From: Budorcas taxicolor
Lineage: Eukaryota > Chordata > Mammalia > Artiodactyla > Bovidae
DNA length: 64,000 bases
Assembly (NCBI RefSeq): GCF_023091745.1
Contig: NC_068925.1
Span: forward strand, 73,287,085-73,351,084
Direction of reading: 5' to 3'
The notes below the pieces were generated by a model, which was not told the origin of the DNA, searched no databases, and worked only from the letters and a program-made list of their open reading frames with translations. This document shows, in pieces, positions 34,133-45,699 of the stretch (the stretch's first letter is position 1; each line of letters starts with the position of its first letter). The position numbers were made by a program, and so were the translations under genes.

Positions 34133-34168
34133 GATAATATCTAGTTGCATACTCTTGATTAATAATGT
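34133..34168. repeat. Left copy of a ~36-bp direct repeat flanking a BOV-A2
   Basis: gataatatctagttgcatac...cttgattaataatg recurs at 34447-34483 with a small indel and a few substitutions. Confidence 0.8.
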
Positions 34169-34446
34169 CTGCTGCTGCTGCTGCTAAGTTGCTTCAGTCA
34201 TGTTCGACTCTGTGTGACCCCAGAGACGGCAGCCCACCAGGCACCCCCGTCCCTGGGATTCTCCAGGCAAGAACACTGGAGTGGGTTGCCATTTCCTTCT
34301 GCAATGCATGAAAGTAAAGAGTGAAAGTGAAATTGCTCAGTCGTGTCTGACTCCTAGCGACCCCATGGACTGCAGCCTACCAGGCTCCTCCGTCCATGGG
34401 ATTTTCCAGGCAAGAGTACTGGAGTCGGTTGCCATTGGCTTCTCCA
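34169..34446 (-). mobile_element. BOV-A2 SINE, full dimer
   Basis: (CTG)n head, 'gctaagttgcttcagtcatg', the linker 'aatgcatgaaagtaaagagt' and a second unit ending 'ggttgccattggcttctcc'. Confidence 0.95.
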
Positions 34447-34483
34447 TAATAATGTCTAGTTGCGTAGAACTCTTGATTAATGG
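34447..34483. repeat. Right copy of the direct repeat flanking the BOV-A2
   Basis: taataatgtctagttgcgta...ctcttgattaatgg corresponds to 34133-34168. Confidence 0.8.
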
Positions 34484-34489
34484 CAGTTT

Positions 34490-35050
34490 CCTCCATTGAA
34501 AATGGACATACCAGCCTCTCCTTGATCATATTTTCAGGGTGGAAAAACATAAAATGATGCCATGTACCTAACACGGTGCTTCACACCTGGGTGTTCTAAC
34601 AGTGGTCGTTTCTCTCCCCGGCCCTCCATTTCCACTCTTGCAGCACATTTCTAGCACTCATCCAACTATGACGCTTCTCAATCCTTTGTTAGTCCTTTGA
34701 GTGTGCTCTGCTTTATACAAATTTGAACTTGTATAAAATATCAGGTGCATTGCTATATTTAAAGTACAGGCCATTAAAATATGTGTATCTGGAGTTTCCT
34801 AGATATAAAGCTTCTCTTAAAAAAAAAAAAAAATGGCCTGACTGCAGAGCAAGTTAGGGGAAGCTCTTAAAGGAGGAGAGAGTCATCTGTGTGATCAGGA
34901 AGCATCACCTGCCAGAGCTGACTGGCAGGATTTTCACTGGACAGGAAGTAGTACCGCATGGAGTGTTAGTGTTCTCCCTGGAGGAGAGAAGGGACTGGAA
35001 ACACTCACGCACTGAACACCAGGACCTGCCAGTGTCGTGCTTGAACTTCA
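34490..35050. other. Intron stretch without recognised elements
   Basis: A 15-base poly-A lies at 34819. Nothing else was identified. Confidence 0.5.
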
Positions 35051-35054
35051 CTCA

Positions 35055-35170
35055 ACAGCCTCATACGCTGGCGCTCTTATTCCTGTTTTGTAGATAAGAA
35101 AACCAAGGTTCAGAAACACAAAGTATTAAGTTATCTGAGTCACAGTTTAAGAGGTTGCTTAACTGGGTTT
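35055..35170 (-). repeat. MIR-like fragment
   Basis: 'cctgttttgtagataagaaaaccaaggttcag' is the typical antisense MIR core. Confidence 0.55.
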
Positions 35171-35344
35171 TGAACAGAGTTTTATCTAACATCAAAGTTT
35201 CATTTTGTTGCTTCTGTTGCTGATTTATTTTGGGATGTCAGTGGAGGGAAATGTTCTCTTCAGGGTGTATGTTGTTGAGGGCAGGGAAAAAAGTTGTCAA
35301 GAGAAAGGGGCTGTGGAAGAATTGCAGAGAGGGGGTGCTTTTTC

Positions 35345-35573
35345 TGATGCTTGCGTGCTAAGTTGCTTTGGTCATATCTGACTCTTTGTGATTCTATGGA
35401 CGGTAGCCCCATCAGGCTTCTATGTCCATGGGATTCTCCAGCAAGAACACTGGAGTGGGTTGCCATGCTCTCCTCCAGGGGTTCTTCCCGACTCAGGAAT
35501 TGAACCCACGTCTTTTTTATCTCCTGCATTGGCAGGTGGGTTCTTTACCCCTAGCTCCACCTGGGAAGCCTGC
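35345..35573 (-). mobile_element. Bov-tA SINE
   Basis: 'cgtgctaagttgctttggtc' to 'ctccacctgggaagcc'. Flanks tgctttttctgatg (35337) and tgcttttctggaag (35571) suggest a target duplication. Confidence 0.94.
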
Positions 35574-35924
35574 TTTTCTGGAAGCCTTGTCTGTAATTTT
35601 CAATGATAATTATGGTGGCAAAATATCTGATGTGTGTTCTGGGACAACATGACCCTTGTTCATCCCTGGATTACCGCACAGAGAGAAGTGTTTGCAACAG
35701 AGGTCTTAGATCTGAGGAAACTCTGCCAGTGGGAAGCCAAATGGATGAGGGGTATTGTCGCTGACCTTGTGGCTGCCCATGTCATTTGCAAAATCCTTTT
35801 CTTTCTCTTTTCAAATATTTCCATCCAAGTGGGAGCTATCCTGTGGACATGTTGCTGTAGTCAAGGCTTTTGTTTCTATTTCGATTCTGTGACTATTGTC
35901 TTCTTTGAGATTCTCAGTACCCCA

Positions 35925-36060
35925 TGGGACAGGTAGTATTCTATCCATGTGTTTTGTTTTTGGGATAAGGAAATTGTGGAGTAACCTGTTGAAGGTCACA
36001 CAGCTGGTTAGAAGCAAGGTTGGGCTCAGGCCCGCATCATCACCCCCAGCTCGGCGCTTT
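35925..36060 (-). repeat. MIR-like fragment
   Basis: 'gggataaggaaattgtggag' and 'gttgaaggtcacacagctggttagaag' match antisense MIR. Confidence 0.65.
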
Positions 36061-36064
36061 CCCG

Positions 36065-36540
36065 CACTTCTGATCACCATGGTAGCGGCTGGTGCTGGTA
36101 GCTCCGGATCGCAAGTTATGCCAGTAGACTGTGGCAGCTGGTTCCTTCGTGGGATGTCCTCAGAGCTTGATGAGAAGAGGTGAGGGTGGGTGAAGGGTGC
36201 TTTACCTCTATTCTATTTTCAGCCTAGGAACCCAACTAATCAAGTTTCACACCTCTTCAGCTGCTTTTTATCCAGCCTTTGTTGTGGCTCTCAAATGCGA
36301 GGCTGACAACTACAGACAGCTCGAGTGAAATCACACAGGGGAGGAGATCTTGTTCCTTCTTTAAAATTAGTCAGGAGGAAAGCTCACCAGGGAGATGTTT
36401 TCTAAAAAATACTTGAACAAGTATGGTCCCTGAGAAGACAAACATTAGATTTCCCTGCCAATTCCCCAGAACCTCAATCAGTCAAGTCTTGAGTAACTTT
36501 GTTTAAGAGACATTTTTGGGTGTCTACTGTGGATGGTGTG
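36065..36540. other. Intron stretch without recognised elements
   Basis: Nothing was identified. Confidence 0.5.
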
Positions 36541-36657
36541 GGGCTTCCCTGATAGCTCAGTTGGTAAAGAATCTGCCTGCAATGCAGGAGACCCCGGTTT
36601 GATTCCTAGGTCGGGAAGATCCCCCAGAGAAGGGATAGGCTACCCACTCCAGCATTC
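36541..36657 (+). mobile_element. Bov-tA SINE, 5' half (first of a pair)
   Basis: Head 'ggcttccctgatagctcagt' and the start of the body, cut at 'actccagcattcttg', where the next copy begins. Confidence 0.93.
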
Positions 36658-36659
36658 TT

Positions 36660-36857
36660 GGGCTTCCCTTGTGGCTTAGCTGGTAAAGAATCTGCCTGCA
36701 ATGTGGGAGACCTGGGTTCAGTCCCTGCGTAGGGAAGCTCCCCTGGAGAAGGGAAAGGATACCCACTCCAGTATTCTGACCTGGAGAATTCCATGAACTG
36801 TATAGTCCATGGGGTCGCAAAGAGTCAGACACGACTGAGCACTTTTCACTTTCACCG
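36660..36857 (+). mobile_element. Bov-tA SINE (second of a pair)
   Basis: 'ggcttcccttgtggcttagc' to 'cacgactgagcacttttcac'. It follows the previous copy head-to-tail, giving two tRNA heads on one 3' end. Confidence 0.93.
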
Positions 36858-36859
36858 AT

Positions 36860-37240
36860 GTGTACTGATGTACACCGATGGTGTACCAGATACCATCGGG
36901 GCTGAGGATGGAGCATTGAATGAGATATGTAGCTCTGCCCTCCCATGGCTGATGATCTGCTGGGGTACCAGATCAGTAAATAAGAAATGGCTGTAAAGTG
37001 AGATGAGTCTGTGCTAAGGACAGGTTGTTATGGGAACACGTTCAAGGGCTCCTCAGCCAGTCAGGGATCAAGTAGAGGGTCAGGGGGTACACACTCTGTT
37101 TATTTGGGCAGACGTCTGGGTCAGGTTCCTCCTCAGATTTTTCTTATTCCATCTCTTCTGCAGATGTCTCTCTAGTCAGACTTCCAGTTGCCTTAGGTTC
37201 GGGGCTGTGTGAGCCATTACCTGGTCCACGGAGGGCTCAG
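36860..37240 (-). repeat. L2-like LINE fragment
   Basis: 'gaccagataccatcggggctgaggatg'-type block and 'ccagatcagtaaataagaaatggc' resemble antisense L2. Weak. Confidence 0.4.
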
Positions 37241-37544
37241 TCAATAGTGAATGAATGTAGTAAGGGGGTTAAAATAAGGCGTCACCCCTTCCTCAGCCTG
37301 CTTACAATCTAGTTTGGGAAGCATTCATGTGAACAGGAGAAACCACGTGAAGCTGGAAAGCAGTGAATGTTCGTGGAATAAGTAGTAGAGCCCATCTGTG
37401 CTCTCAGACCCCTGGGAGCTGGTGAGCATTTCTATAAAGTGGAGGTAAGAGCAGCATTAAGGAGGTTTTGCTTGGCCAGTGGATGATGGGTGGGGTCTGT
37501 GTGGCATTCAGACAAGAGAGATAAGAATTGTACTAATAATGATG

Positions 37545-37700
37545 TTAGCATACACTGTATAGGACACTTTATACATATTCTTCCTTAAGTCTCCTGACAA
37601 TGCTCTGTTACAGGTATTATTACCCTAGTCTTCCAGGTGAGGGACCTGAAGCTCGGAGAGTTCAGTTAGATTTCTCTGGGTCAACCTTAATATGACTGGT
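37545..37700 (-). repeat. MIR element
   Basis: 'acactttatacatattcttc', 'tgttacaggtattattaccc' and 'gggacctgaagctcggagag' are in antisense MIR order. Confidence 0.65.
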
Positions 37701-37704
37701 AGAG

Positions 37705-38390
37705 TCAGAACTGAAGCCTAGATCTCTGACTCCAGGTTCATTGTCTGTTCACCAGTTTGCACTGCCACCCCAGGACCCTGGCCGTGAAGCAGAAAGCTGC
37801 AGGGAAAACAGCGCCGTCCCTTCCTGCCAAGTAGGAGGGTGAAAAGAGAGGATGAAAGGCAGGAAGGAAAGGTGTGCTGGTCTGAGAGGGGCTGAGTGGC
37901 CACACGGAGCCTCCTGGCTTGTCAACATGTTAGATTCCTTCCTGCAAGAGGCTAGCTAGCGCCTGACAGTCCGTCGCATGCCAAGCTATCCGGCTGAGCT
38001 GATAAGCTGTTTGAACATCCAGATCTCAGTCTTTCAGTGTGTCATTTAGAAAGAGGCCACCTGCGTGCAGATTTTATTTTTTTACTTGGAGGATACCACC
38101 ACTGATTTCTGGATTCTGTCACTCAGTTCGTTAGACTAAAGTTGCCACAGCCACAGTATTAATCAGCTTGTCCCCATCAAAGACTGTCCCCCTAATCCTG
38201 GATAGCCTGCTTCTGAAATGATGCTGCCAGAGAGGAGACTAGATAAGGAGGATGGCTTCTGAAAGCTAATCTTCACTGCCATCAGAATCTGTCAAGCTGC
38301 ACATGCAAATGAATTGGGTCAAGAACATAATTTTAATTTTTAAAATCATAAGAGAGGCCATCCACAGGACCAAAAGAGATAAGCACGGGT
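37705..38390. other. Intron stretch without recognised elements
   Basis: A 167-codon open frame on the - strand (38769-38266) overlaps this stretch and the next. It has low-complexity Pro/Ser/His content and no domain. It was not called as a gene. Confidence 0.5.
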
Positions 38391-38394
38391 ACGA

Positions 38395-38500
38395 ATCCTG
38401 ATTCCGTGACTGAATACTCCAGTGAACAGGTTGCTTGATTCCTGAGCCTGTTTTTTCATTTGCAAAATAGAGATGATGCCCCTTCAGTGGTATAAGTGAA
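38395..38500 (+). repeat. MIR-like fragment
   Basis: 'cctgagcctgttttttcatttgcaaaatagagatgatg' is the MIR core. Confidence 0.55.
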
Positions 38501-38504
38501 GGTA

Positions 38505-41500
38505 AAGGGTCTTCTCTTTCAGCATGTTTCTGCCTGGTGCCCAGTCTGGGCCCCAGATGGTGAGTTGGTTGATGGTGATGCCATTCTCCCAGCACCCTTG
38601 GTCTGCGTGTTTTGCTCAGCAGTTGAGTCAGAGACATTGGTGGGCGTTGGTGGGGATTTAGATGAGGAGGAGGAGGTTTTGTGTGCAAAGGTGGTCTTGG
38701 AATAGGGTAGCACAATGCTTTGCACATGGAAGAGCTTGACAGGGGTTTGTTGGTGGAACTAAACATCAAAACAAAAATCTTCTAGTGAAGATGGTGCAAA
38801 GCAAGGAGCTGTCAGGGCTGACTCCATAAATCCTCACCTGATAGTGACTTTGCAAACTTAAAAAACATTTCCATGTTCACTTTTCCCCATTGTGGTCCTC
38901 TGCGTGTGTGAGAGAGAATAATTTTAGTTCTTGTCAGCTAGAGGTCTGGCTCTGAATCATAGCTACGTGGTGATAAAAACCCACTGTCGCCTCAAGAAAG
39001 CTTGGCAAGGAGAGAGGTCTTGGTAGGAACAGCAAAATGAAAGAGCAGGAGGCTGAGAAAATCAAATCTGTGAAAAGCTGCTGGTGAGTTCTGCAGAAGC
39101 ACTGTGCCCTCCTTGTAGCACCAACCCTCTGGAGCAGGGGACTCTGTTCTTCCTTGGGGATGGGAAGAGGGGCTGGGCTGAGCTGGAATGGGGGTGTAGA
39201 GCTAGAGCAGGGGAGGGGTCCCTCTTCCCAATCATAACTGCAGAGCTGAGGACCAGGCCCTCTTCTCAGAGCTCCTAGGGTTAGGGATGAGGGAAGCAAA
39301 ATGCACGCATTGGAGACAGGAATGACAAAAACTTTAAAGGGTTGCCTGCAAAGTGAGGTACAAACGCACAGCCTAACAGAGGACAGCAGGCTGACCACAG
39401 CTCTGCAGAGACAGCACGAAGCGAGAGGGGCTCCAGGGCTGCGGAACTACCTGTCAGGCCCAGCCTCCCCATGAAGCAAACAGGAAGGCAAAGAAGAGGC
39501 ACAGGCTGCAGGCTGTTCCCTGCTTGCTTGTTTTGTTTTGATTCCATCCGTTCTGAGAGACTCAGGTATTTAATTACACTGAGCAGTGCTCACAGGCAGA
39601 CACTGGAGACCTTGGTTGGAATCCAGTGCCTTCACAAGTAGACAGAGGCAGAGTTCTGAGCAAAGGCCTCTCTGAGCACAGAGAGGAATGTGTGATCCGG
39701 GGCTTCTATCTTAGCTTCCCTCCCTCCCTGCCACAAATATTCATGAACCCCCTGTTGCCTGCCAAGCCTTTAGAAATGGTGAGGACACATGGATAACCAG
39801 TCATCCCTTTTCTGTAATGATTATCCGAATCTCCAGCTCCCTTGTGGGTACTTACAGAATTCTGGAATTGATCAGGACTCAGATGTCATCAAGGTCACCT
39901 GCAGGTAGATCCGAGAATCTCTTGCCTAAAGTTTGAATGTCCCCAGGATGGGGCCTTTCCACTTCCAAATAAGCTCAAGGATGAGAATTTCCCTTTACGT
40001 AAAGCTAAAATTCCCTCCCCGTGGATTTCACCCCCTTCTTCTTGACTGGACTCCTGGGACTTTGCTGGCGAAATGTAACTTTTCTTTTATACAACAGTGC
40101 TTCACATATTTGAGAAATACTATGTCTGCCTTGAGGTGTCACCTCTTTTAGGTGGGTAAAACCAACTTCTTCTGTGTGGTTCTGAGAACTTTCTCTATCT
40201 AGATAGTAATGATATTTTTGTGTATCTCTCTTATGAGGGGCCCAGGACTAAACTCAATTGTCTCACTCAGTTTGACTAGAACAGAACTGACTGGGACCAT
40301 TGCTTTCCTCGTGTGAACCTACATTTATAGATTGAAAGAGCATCAGAACTAGAAGGGGTCTTGGAGACTGTTCTCCAACAACACCATCGAGCAGTTGAAA
40401 AGGCAGAGAGAGGAGACGCTCAATTAGTGGCAGCGCAAGAAAAAGACTTAGGTCTCCCAAACCCCCAGTTCTCTAAGGCCTGGGCACTTTCCGTCACTCT
40501 CCACCACATCCATACGTCTCTTTAGCCTGCTCTTAATTCAGGCTTGTGTCTTTGACTGCTACACGTGCCGTTAGCTAAGGGTCACTGGCACCAGCAGGAG
40601 GCCTCAGTTATTCCAGAGCTTCTACTGCAAACTCCGTTTCTGCCATCTGTTACTCTTCCAGTTGGCTTTTTGGATCCAGATCCGTGATCTGACGCTTATC
40701 CAGACGTGTCTCCCCGTTTCCCTCGGGTGCACCCATCTGGGGATATAGTCTTGGGACAAAGTCATAGCAGTAGAAACAAAACGACGAGTCCTTTTCCTCT
40801 CACTTTTCAGCAAATCATTAGAACCTAGCTTGTGGAGTAAGAGGTGTGAATGATGTCGCGTGATCACTCAGGAGTGACTGCAGATGCCCTCTGCTTCCAC
40901 CTGGTAGGTAGTATCCATTTTCCTTCCTTGGTGCCTGCCGTCACTGACCATGTGGTTCCCCAGTTGGGACCCCCACCCTGCTGAGCTGTGGATCTTCTTC
41001 TCTGCCAAAGCGCCGATGCTGCTCGGTCCACAACACTGACAGTGACAGGTGGAAGCTCTGGACTTTGCTCCAGGGTGAGCGAAATGCCCGACTCCCACCT
41101 GGGCTACACCCTGGCACCAGGGCAGAACAGGATCACATCACGTTGCCAGTAATAGAGCATTTTCATCTGGCTTGCTTTTTAAATTCTTCCTTGTTTTTAA
41201 TTCCAGTTTCTTTTCTTAAACCTTGGTGCTCTTAGTTTAGGCTAGAAGATTCCCCATATGGTGTACTCTTCTCTCCTGCTCTCTCACAGAATCTCACCCA
41301 ATCCTAAAGTTCCTAGACAAAACTTGTGCTTGGCAAGCATCTGTATATGCAGAAACTATAATTCTACCATTCTTTGCTTTTACGATCGGCTTTTGGGACC
41401 CTACTCCATGACTAGCAGTAGGGAAAATGCTTCGACACTAGGGTGCAGTTTCTTGATACTTAAGGAGGACCGTTGTTCCCTGACTACTTGGCAACCTTGA

Positions 41501-41595
41501 CCCTGGAAAGCACTGCGTTTCCCTGATCCATTCTCAGCTGGGCAGCTCCTGTGGCCTTACACGTAAATGTCAGCATTTATGCTTTCATCTGCTTG
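38505..41595. other. Intron stretch without recognised elements
   Basis: About 3 kb with no named repeat. Open frames of up to 154 codons (39398-38934, - strand) have no recognisable domain or promoter. This is the longest stretch without young repeats. Confidence 0.5.
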
Positions 41596-41599
41596 GATA

Positions 41600-41830
41600 C
41601 AGTTTTGACCAAATTACACTCTTGGATTTATTTTTGGTTATTTGATTGTCAGGTATGTGATTTGCAAATATTTCCTTCCACTCTGTGGGTTGCCTTTGTG
41701 CTTTCTTGATGGTGTCCTTTGCACAGAGGTTTTCATTTTGATAAAATCCAGTGTTTCTGGTTGTTTTTTTTTTTCTTTTGCTTCTTGCACTTTTGCCGTA
41801 TTCAAGGATGGTGATCTTTACCCATTGGTC
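41600..41830 (-). mobile_element. L1 fragment (ORF2 3' region), antisense
   Basis: 'tgatttgcaaatatttcctt', 'ctgtgggttgcctttgtgct', 'cttgatggtgtcctttgcac' and 'attttgataaaatccagtgt' match antisense L1. Confidence 0.75.
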
Positions 41831-42324
41831 GGTTATGGTTAGTAACATTGCATGCTCTGGAAATAACTCCCTCCTTCCACCACTTCAGAAACTTACAGGG
41901 AAGCTTCCTGAATCTGCTGGAATCAGAGCAAATGTGCCGAAAGTGCTGAATTAAGAGCAAGACATGTAGCTCATAAAATCACAACTTTATTATGAATAGG
42001 GTTCTTGGAAACACTGTTGTGTGAATTTCACCCACTGAATGCTTCTTATTCCCATGAGCAGAAGGAGACATGGGAAACGGTTATGAAAATCTCTTAACTT
42101 TTCTGGGGTACTGCTGCGAGCTGGAGCCAAGATGGTCCCTGGGTGGAGTGACGGTCAGCACTGCTCTCCAGGGGAGGCTCCCGAGTGTTACCGGAGCCTG
42201 GGGTCGGGCGGCCCGTGGTGTTGAGCAGGGGCTACCTGACCTGGCAGCGTCTTGCCATCCACTCCCCTGACACCACATCTACGATGATGCTCTGGCAGCC
42301 CAGAGCTGCTGCTCATCCCGTGTT

Positions 42325-42552
42325 CAGTCACAGACCTGATGCTCACAGTCAGCTCGGCCCTGGCTGTTTCTAATCTGCAGGCTTAGAAGCTGAGCATGAA
42401 GCTTGGGGCAGGGAAGGGACTCCCATGAGGTCACAGTCATCAGTCACAGACCTGATGCTCACAGTCAGCTCAGCCTTAGCTGTTTCTAATCTGCAGGCTT
42501 AGAAGCTGAGCATGAAGCTTGGGGCAGGGAAGGGACTCCCATGAGGTCACAG
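42325..42552. repeat. 116-bp tandem duplication, two copies
   Basis: The block starting cagtcacagacctgatgctc occurs at 42325 and 42441. The two copies differ at only three sites, all within ten bases (near 42375 and 42491). The second copy lacks the last few bases. Confidence 0.95.
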
Positions 42553-42819
42553 GCTGACCTTTCCACAGCCAGCCCGGCTGAAAATAGCACCCGGGAGGGA
42601 CTTCAGTCTCCGGGAGACCAGACCTGACTCTGCGTCTCTAGCCCACGTTGCCCCCTCGGCCGGCTGCTTCCTCGAGACCCCGCAGCCAGCTGAGACAGAG
42701 AAAGAGAGGAGTGCGCCGGTCAGGCTGACTGACGGGAAGTACATACATACTCGGGAATTAATGGGGTAGATTCGGGGAGAATGAAGACAAATTCTAGTTC
42801 CCCATACCTTTTTTCCCCT

Positions 42820-43065
42820 ATTTTTTTATTGGAATATAATTGCCTTACAATGTTAGTTTCTGCTGTGCAAGGCAGTGAATCAACTCTATGTATACCTGTG
42901 TCCCCTCCCTTTTGGGCCTCCCCCCCACCCCCATCCTGCTCCTTAGGTCATCACAGGGCACCGAGCTGAGCTCCGTGTGTTATCAGCAGTCTCCCATCAG
43001 CGATCTTTTCTCCCCGCGGTAGTGTATATCTGTCTGTCCCATCTCCCACACTGGTATGCTGCTTT
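42820..43065 (-). mobile_element. L1 3' end, antisense
   Basis: T-run, then 'attggaatataattgcctta', 'tgtgtcccctcccttttggg', 'taggtcatcacagggcaccgagctgagct' and 'ggtagtgtatatctgt'. Confidence 0.8.
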
Positions 43066-43069
43066 GTGG

Positions 43070-43595
43070 CTAACAGTGTGTTGTACGCACTATGCCACTA
43101 ATGCTTGTACTAACAGAGCTTAAATGAGGCTCAGAATGGCTGACTTTGTCACATGACATAGCTACTGAGCTTACATCCAAGTCTTACGAGGCGTCCCCTC
43201 AGCACCCCACAGCTGCCCCTTTGGGAACCCCACTGAGAACAAGGAGCAGCTGGGCCAGTTCCACCTTTTATATCTCAGCTCTTTCTTCACTGAGATGAAA
43301 GACGTGAGTCTCACAAAGAGCTCTCTTGCTCAAACTCTTATTGTTAGCAGTAGTCTGAGTTCACTGACCTCAGAGCCACATGTTGGGAACTGAAGGCCGA
43401 GTAACCCCAGAGGAGGACCAGTTCTCTGCTCTGGGGAGATGTCTACCTTGGCCACTTGCCCCGTGGCTAATCTACGGGAGGAGAATTGACCAGAGTGCCC
43501 TGGTGCCCTGTGTCTGGAAGCTCAGCAGTACCAGTATGTCTTGTTTTTCTGTGTTTGGATCAGTCAGAATAATGACATCGTTGACAATGCTATTA
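43070..43595. other. Intron stretch without recognised elements
   Basis: Nothing was identified. Confidence 0.5.
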
Positions 43596-43599
43596 AGAG

Positions 43600-43775
43600 C
43601 TAAGCTTTATTGAACACTTACTAAACACCAGGGACTCCTAATGGCTCATTTAAACCTTTCAGCACTCTGAGATGGGACTATCATCATCATTCCCATTTTA
43701 CAGAAATGAAGATGGAGGCATAAAACAGTGGGAAGTTGTTTCCTTCAAATCAACTAGCAGGTGATGAAACTCAAA
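43600..43775 (-). repeat. MIR/L2 fragment
   Basis: 'ttattgaacacttactaaacaccagg', 'tcctaatggctcatttaaac' and 'cccattttacagaaatgaagatgg'. Confidence 0.65.
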
Positions 43776-44039
43776 TTCATAGACTCCAACTGCAGGTACT
43801 CAGACTCACCCTAGGCCAGAACCCAGGGTATAGGCAGTTTTCAGGGCTTGGCTCTTTCTTCCCTCTGAACTGACTCTTTGCTCCCGTTTCTGCCTCTTCA
43901 AGGGGCTGAAGATGTGGGGAGCTGTGAGGGAGGGCAGAGTGATGGAGACCCTCGGGTGAAAACAGGCAAGAGAGATGTGCTTTTCACATTCCCTTAGCTG
44001 CTCACTCTTCCTGCAACTTTGCGAACTTCCGAGCACCCA

Positions 44040-44195
44040 TTAACTTCTGAGCTTCAGTGTCCTCGTCTGCAAAATAGAGATGATGCTGTCTCCTTGGCAG
44101 GGTGGTTGTGAGACTTAGATGTTATGTCTGTGAAACCCTAAGAGGGGGCCAGACACAGAGTAATGAAGGAAATAAATAGGGCTGGAGTTACTGAT
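44040..44195 (+). repeat. MIR-like fragment
   Basis: 'gagcttcagtgtcctcgtctgcaaaatagagatgatg' and 'ggtggttgtgagacttagat'. Confidence 0.6.
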
Positions 44196-44609
44196 CACTG
44201 AGCAAAAACTTGTCTGACCTCATGCTCTCTTTCAAAAAACAGCACCCAGGAAGTATGAGCAGGTGGCCTGGCCCCAGGCAGCCCGACTCCACAGCCTTCT
44301 CCTCTTGTTATGAAATGGCAGGCATCATTCACTTATTCATACCATTGGCCTTTGAGATATATAACAGTGCCCCCGAAGAGAGTTTCTCCATACCTGCCTC
44401 TGAGTCTATCACCCCTCCCTCCCTGGCTACACCTTCAGTAGAGATGGAGGCTGTGAATGGTGGGGATGGAGAGACAGGAGGCCCGGGGAGAGGGTCGTGG
44501 GGCCAGCAGGGGCAGAGCCTGAGAAGGATGCTCTGCTCCACCTGGAGGCTTCTGTGAGGTCACCACCTTGCAGGGCTTACTCAGCTGCACCTCTCCCCTT
44601 TTAAATCAG

Positions 44610-44720
44610 GCTTCTTGCAGAGCAGTTATCTCATTATTTAAATAACCTCCAGTGGAATGTTCTCACATTCATAACTTAATGACCTTAATTATGCATATTA
44701 GTGAGAAAAGTACTTGGCAT
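44610..44720. promoter_or_regulatory. AT-rich segment with clustered homeodomain/POU-like motifs
   Basis: GTTATCTCATTATTTAAATA, then TGACCTTAATTATGCATATTA at about 44680-44700. Dense TAAT, ATGCATAT and nuclear-receptor half-site matches sit in unique-looking sequence. This is a motif observation only. Confidence 0.3.
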
Positions 44721-44724
44721 TGCT

Positions 44725-45695
44725 TTGCCATTGCCTGCTAACATTCCCAGGTTCCTTAGAGGCTGTGAGTTGGGTTTATGGGTGCGTGTTTCCAGGTATG
44801 GAAAAAGATCAGAGAACAGGAGATGTGCTGGGGTGCTACGGGCTTCTCCAAGCTGACCGCAGCTCGCTGTCCTCGGGGTGGGCGTCTTGGCTCAGCTGTC
44901 TCCCGCTTAGGGGTAGAGATGAGAAGAGAGCAGTGTTAGTGGTGGGGCCACTTCTATGTCTGCCCCCAAGGAGTTCTGCTTATCTGTGCCTCTCTGATTC
45001 ATTCACCACCTCTACAGGAAAAATCACCCCATCTCTTCTTTCCTGAGAGAGGCAAATGCTTGGGGGTGAATTTGAGATCTGCTCCATCACTTTGATCCAG
45101 AACTTCCCAGCAAGGTCTTCAGTGGGAAAAGCCTCAAGGGTTGACTTGTGTATGTTCCTCTAAACAGGAGGTAAACAAGGGCTTAATCTCTTGGTTATGG
45201 CCTTACATTGTTTCTAAACTTGTATTGAAAGCCTACTGTGTGCAAAGACACATCATAGGTATTTCCAGGTACCAAACAGACCTTTTTTCTCTCTCAGCCT
45301 GCATATCAATGACAGTTTTTTTCGCTATTTGCTGATGTAATGAAAGACTTAGTGCATCTACCCCCCGTGCTTAGGCGGACGCTGGGAATATTGCTGAGCT
45401 ATCCAAGTAAAGACAAATCCGTTTGCCTAAGTTGTGTTTCTGGAGGCTTGACATGGTCCTGTGGTGCCATCAGCCCTTGCTACATCCTCCCAGGGAGACT
45501 GCCCATTTACTGCCTGTGACTGATGAGAATATTTCATTTATTTGATTGCTTAATCAAAAGATAGCTAGAAGCTGAGAATAAATAAAACAAATAAAATTGC
45601 AAAGTGGTGACAGTATAAGGGGGAGCAGACAATTTAAATGCAGGTGAGAAGTCGTATGATTGGAGTTTTAAGGGGAGGTGTGGGTAGAGATTACC
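44725..45695. other. Intron stretch without recognised elements
   Basis: Nothing was identified; a 110-codon open frame at 44714-45046 has no domain. Confidence 0.5.
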
Positions 45696-45699
45696 TAAG

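Larger units (their letters stand above)
33519..34140 (-). mobile_element. L1 3' end, antisense, interrupted by a SINE
   Basis: 'agtatggttgatttacaatg', 'acagcaaagtgac', 'cttatcacaggatattcagt' and 'cttagtatgataat' are the well-known antisense ruminant L1 3' region. A T-rich start at 33519 marks the 3' side. Confidence 0.85.

Noticed and set aside
38266..38769. 167-codon open frame on the - strand
   Set aside because: Pro/Ser/His-rich with no recognisable domain, overlapping frames on the other strand, no promoter or splice context. It is consistent with chance.
38934..39398. 154-codon open frame on the - strand
   Set aside because: No domain and no similarity that I recognise. It starts and stops inside ordinary intron sequence.
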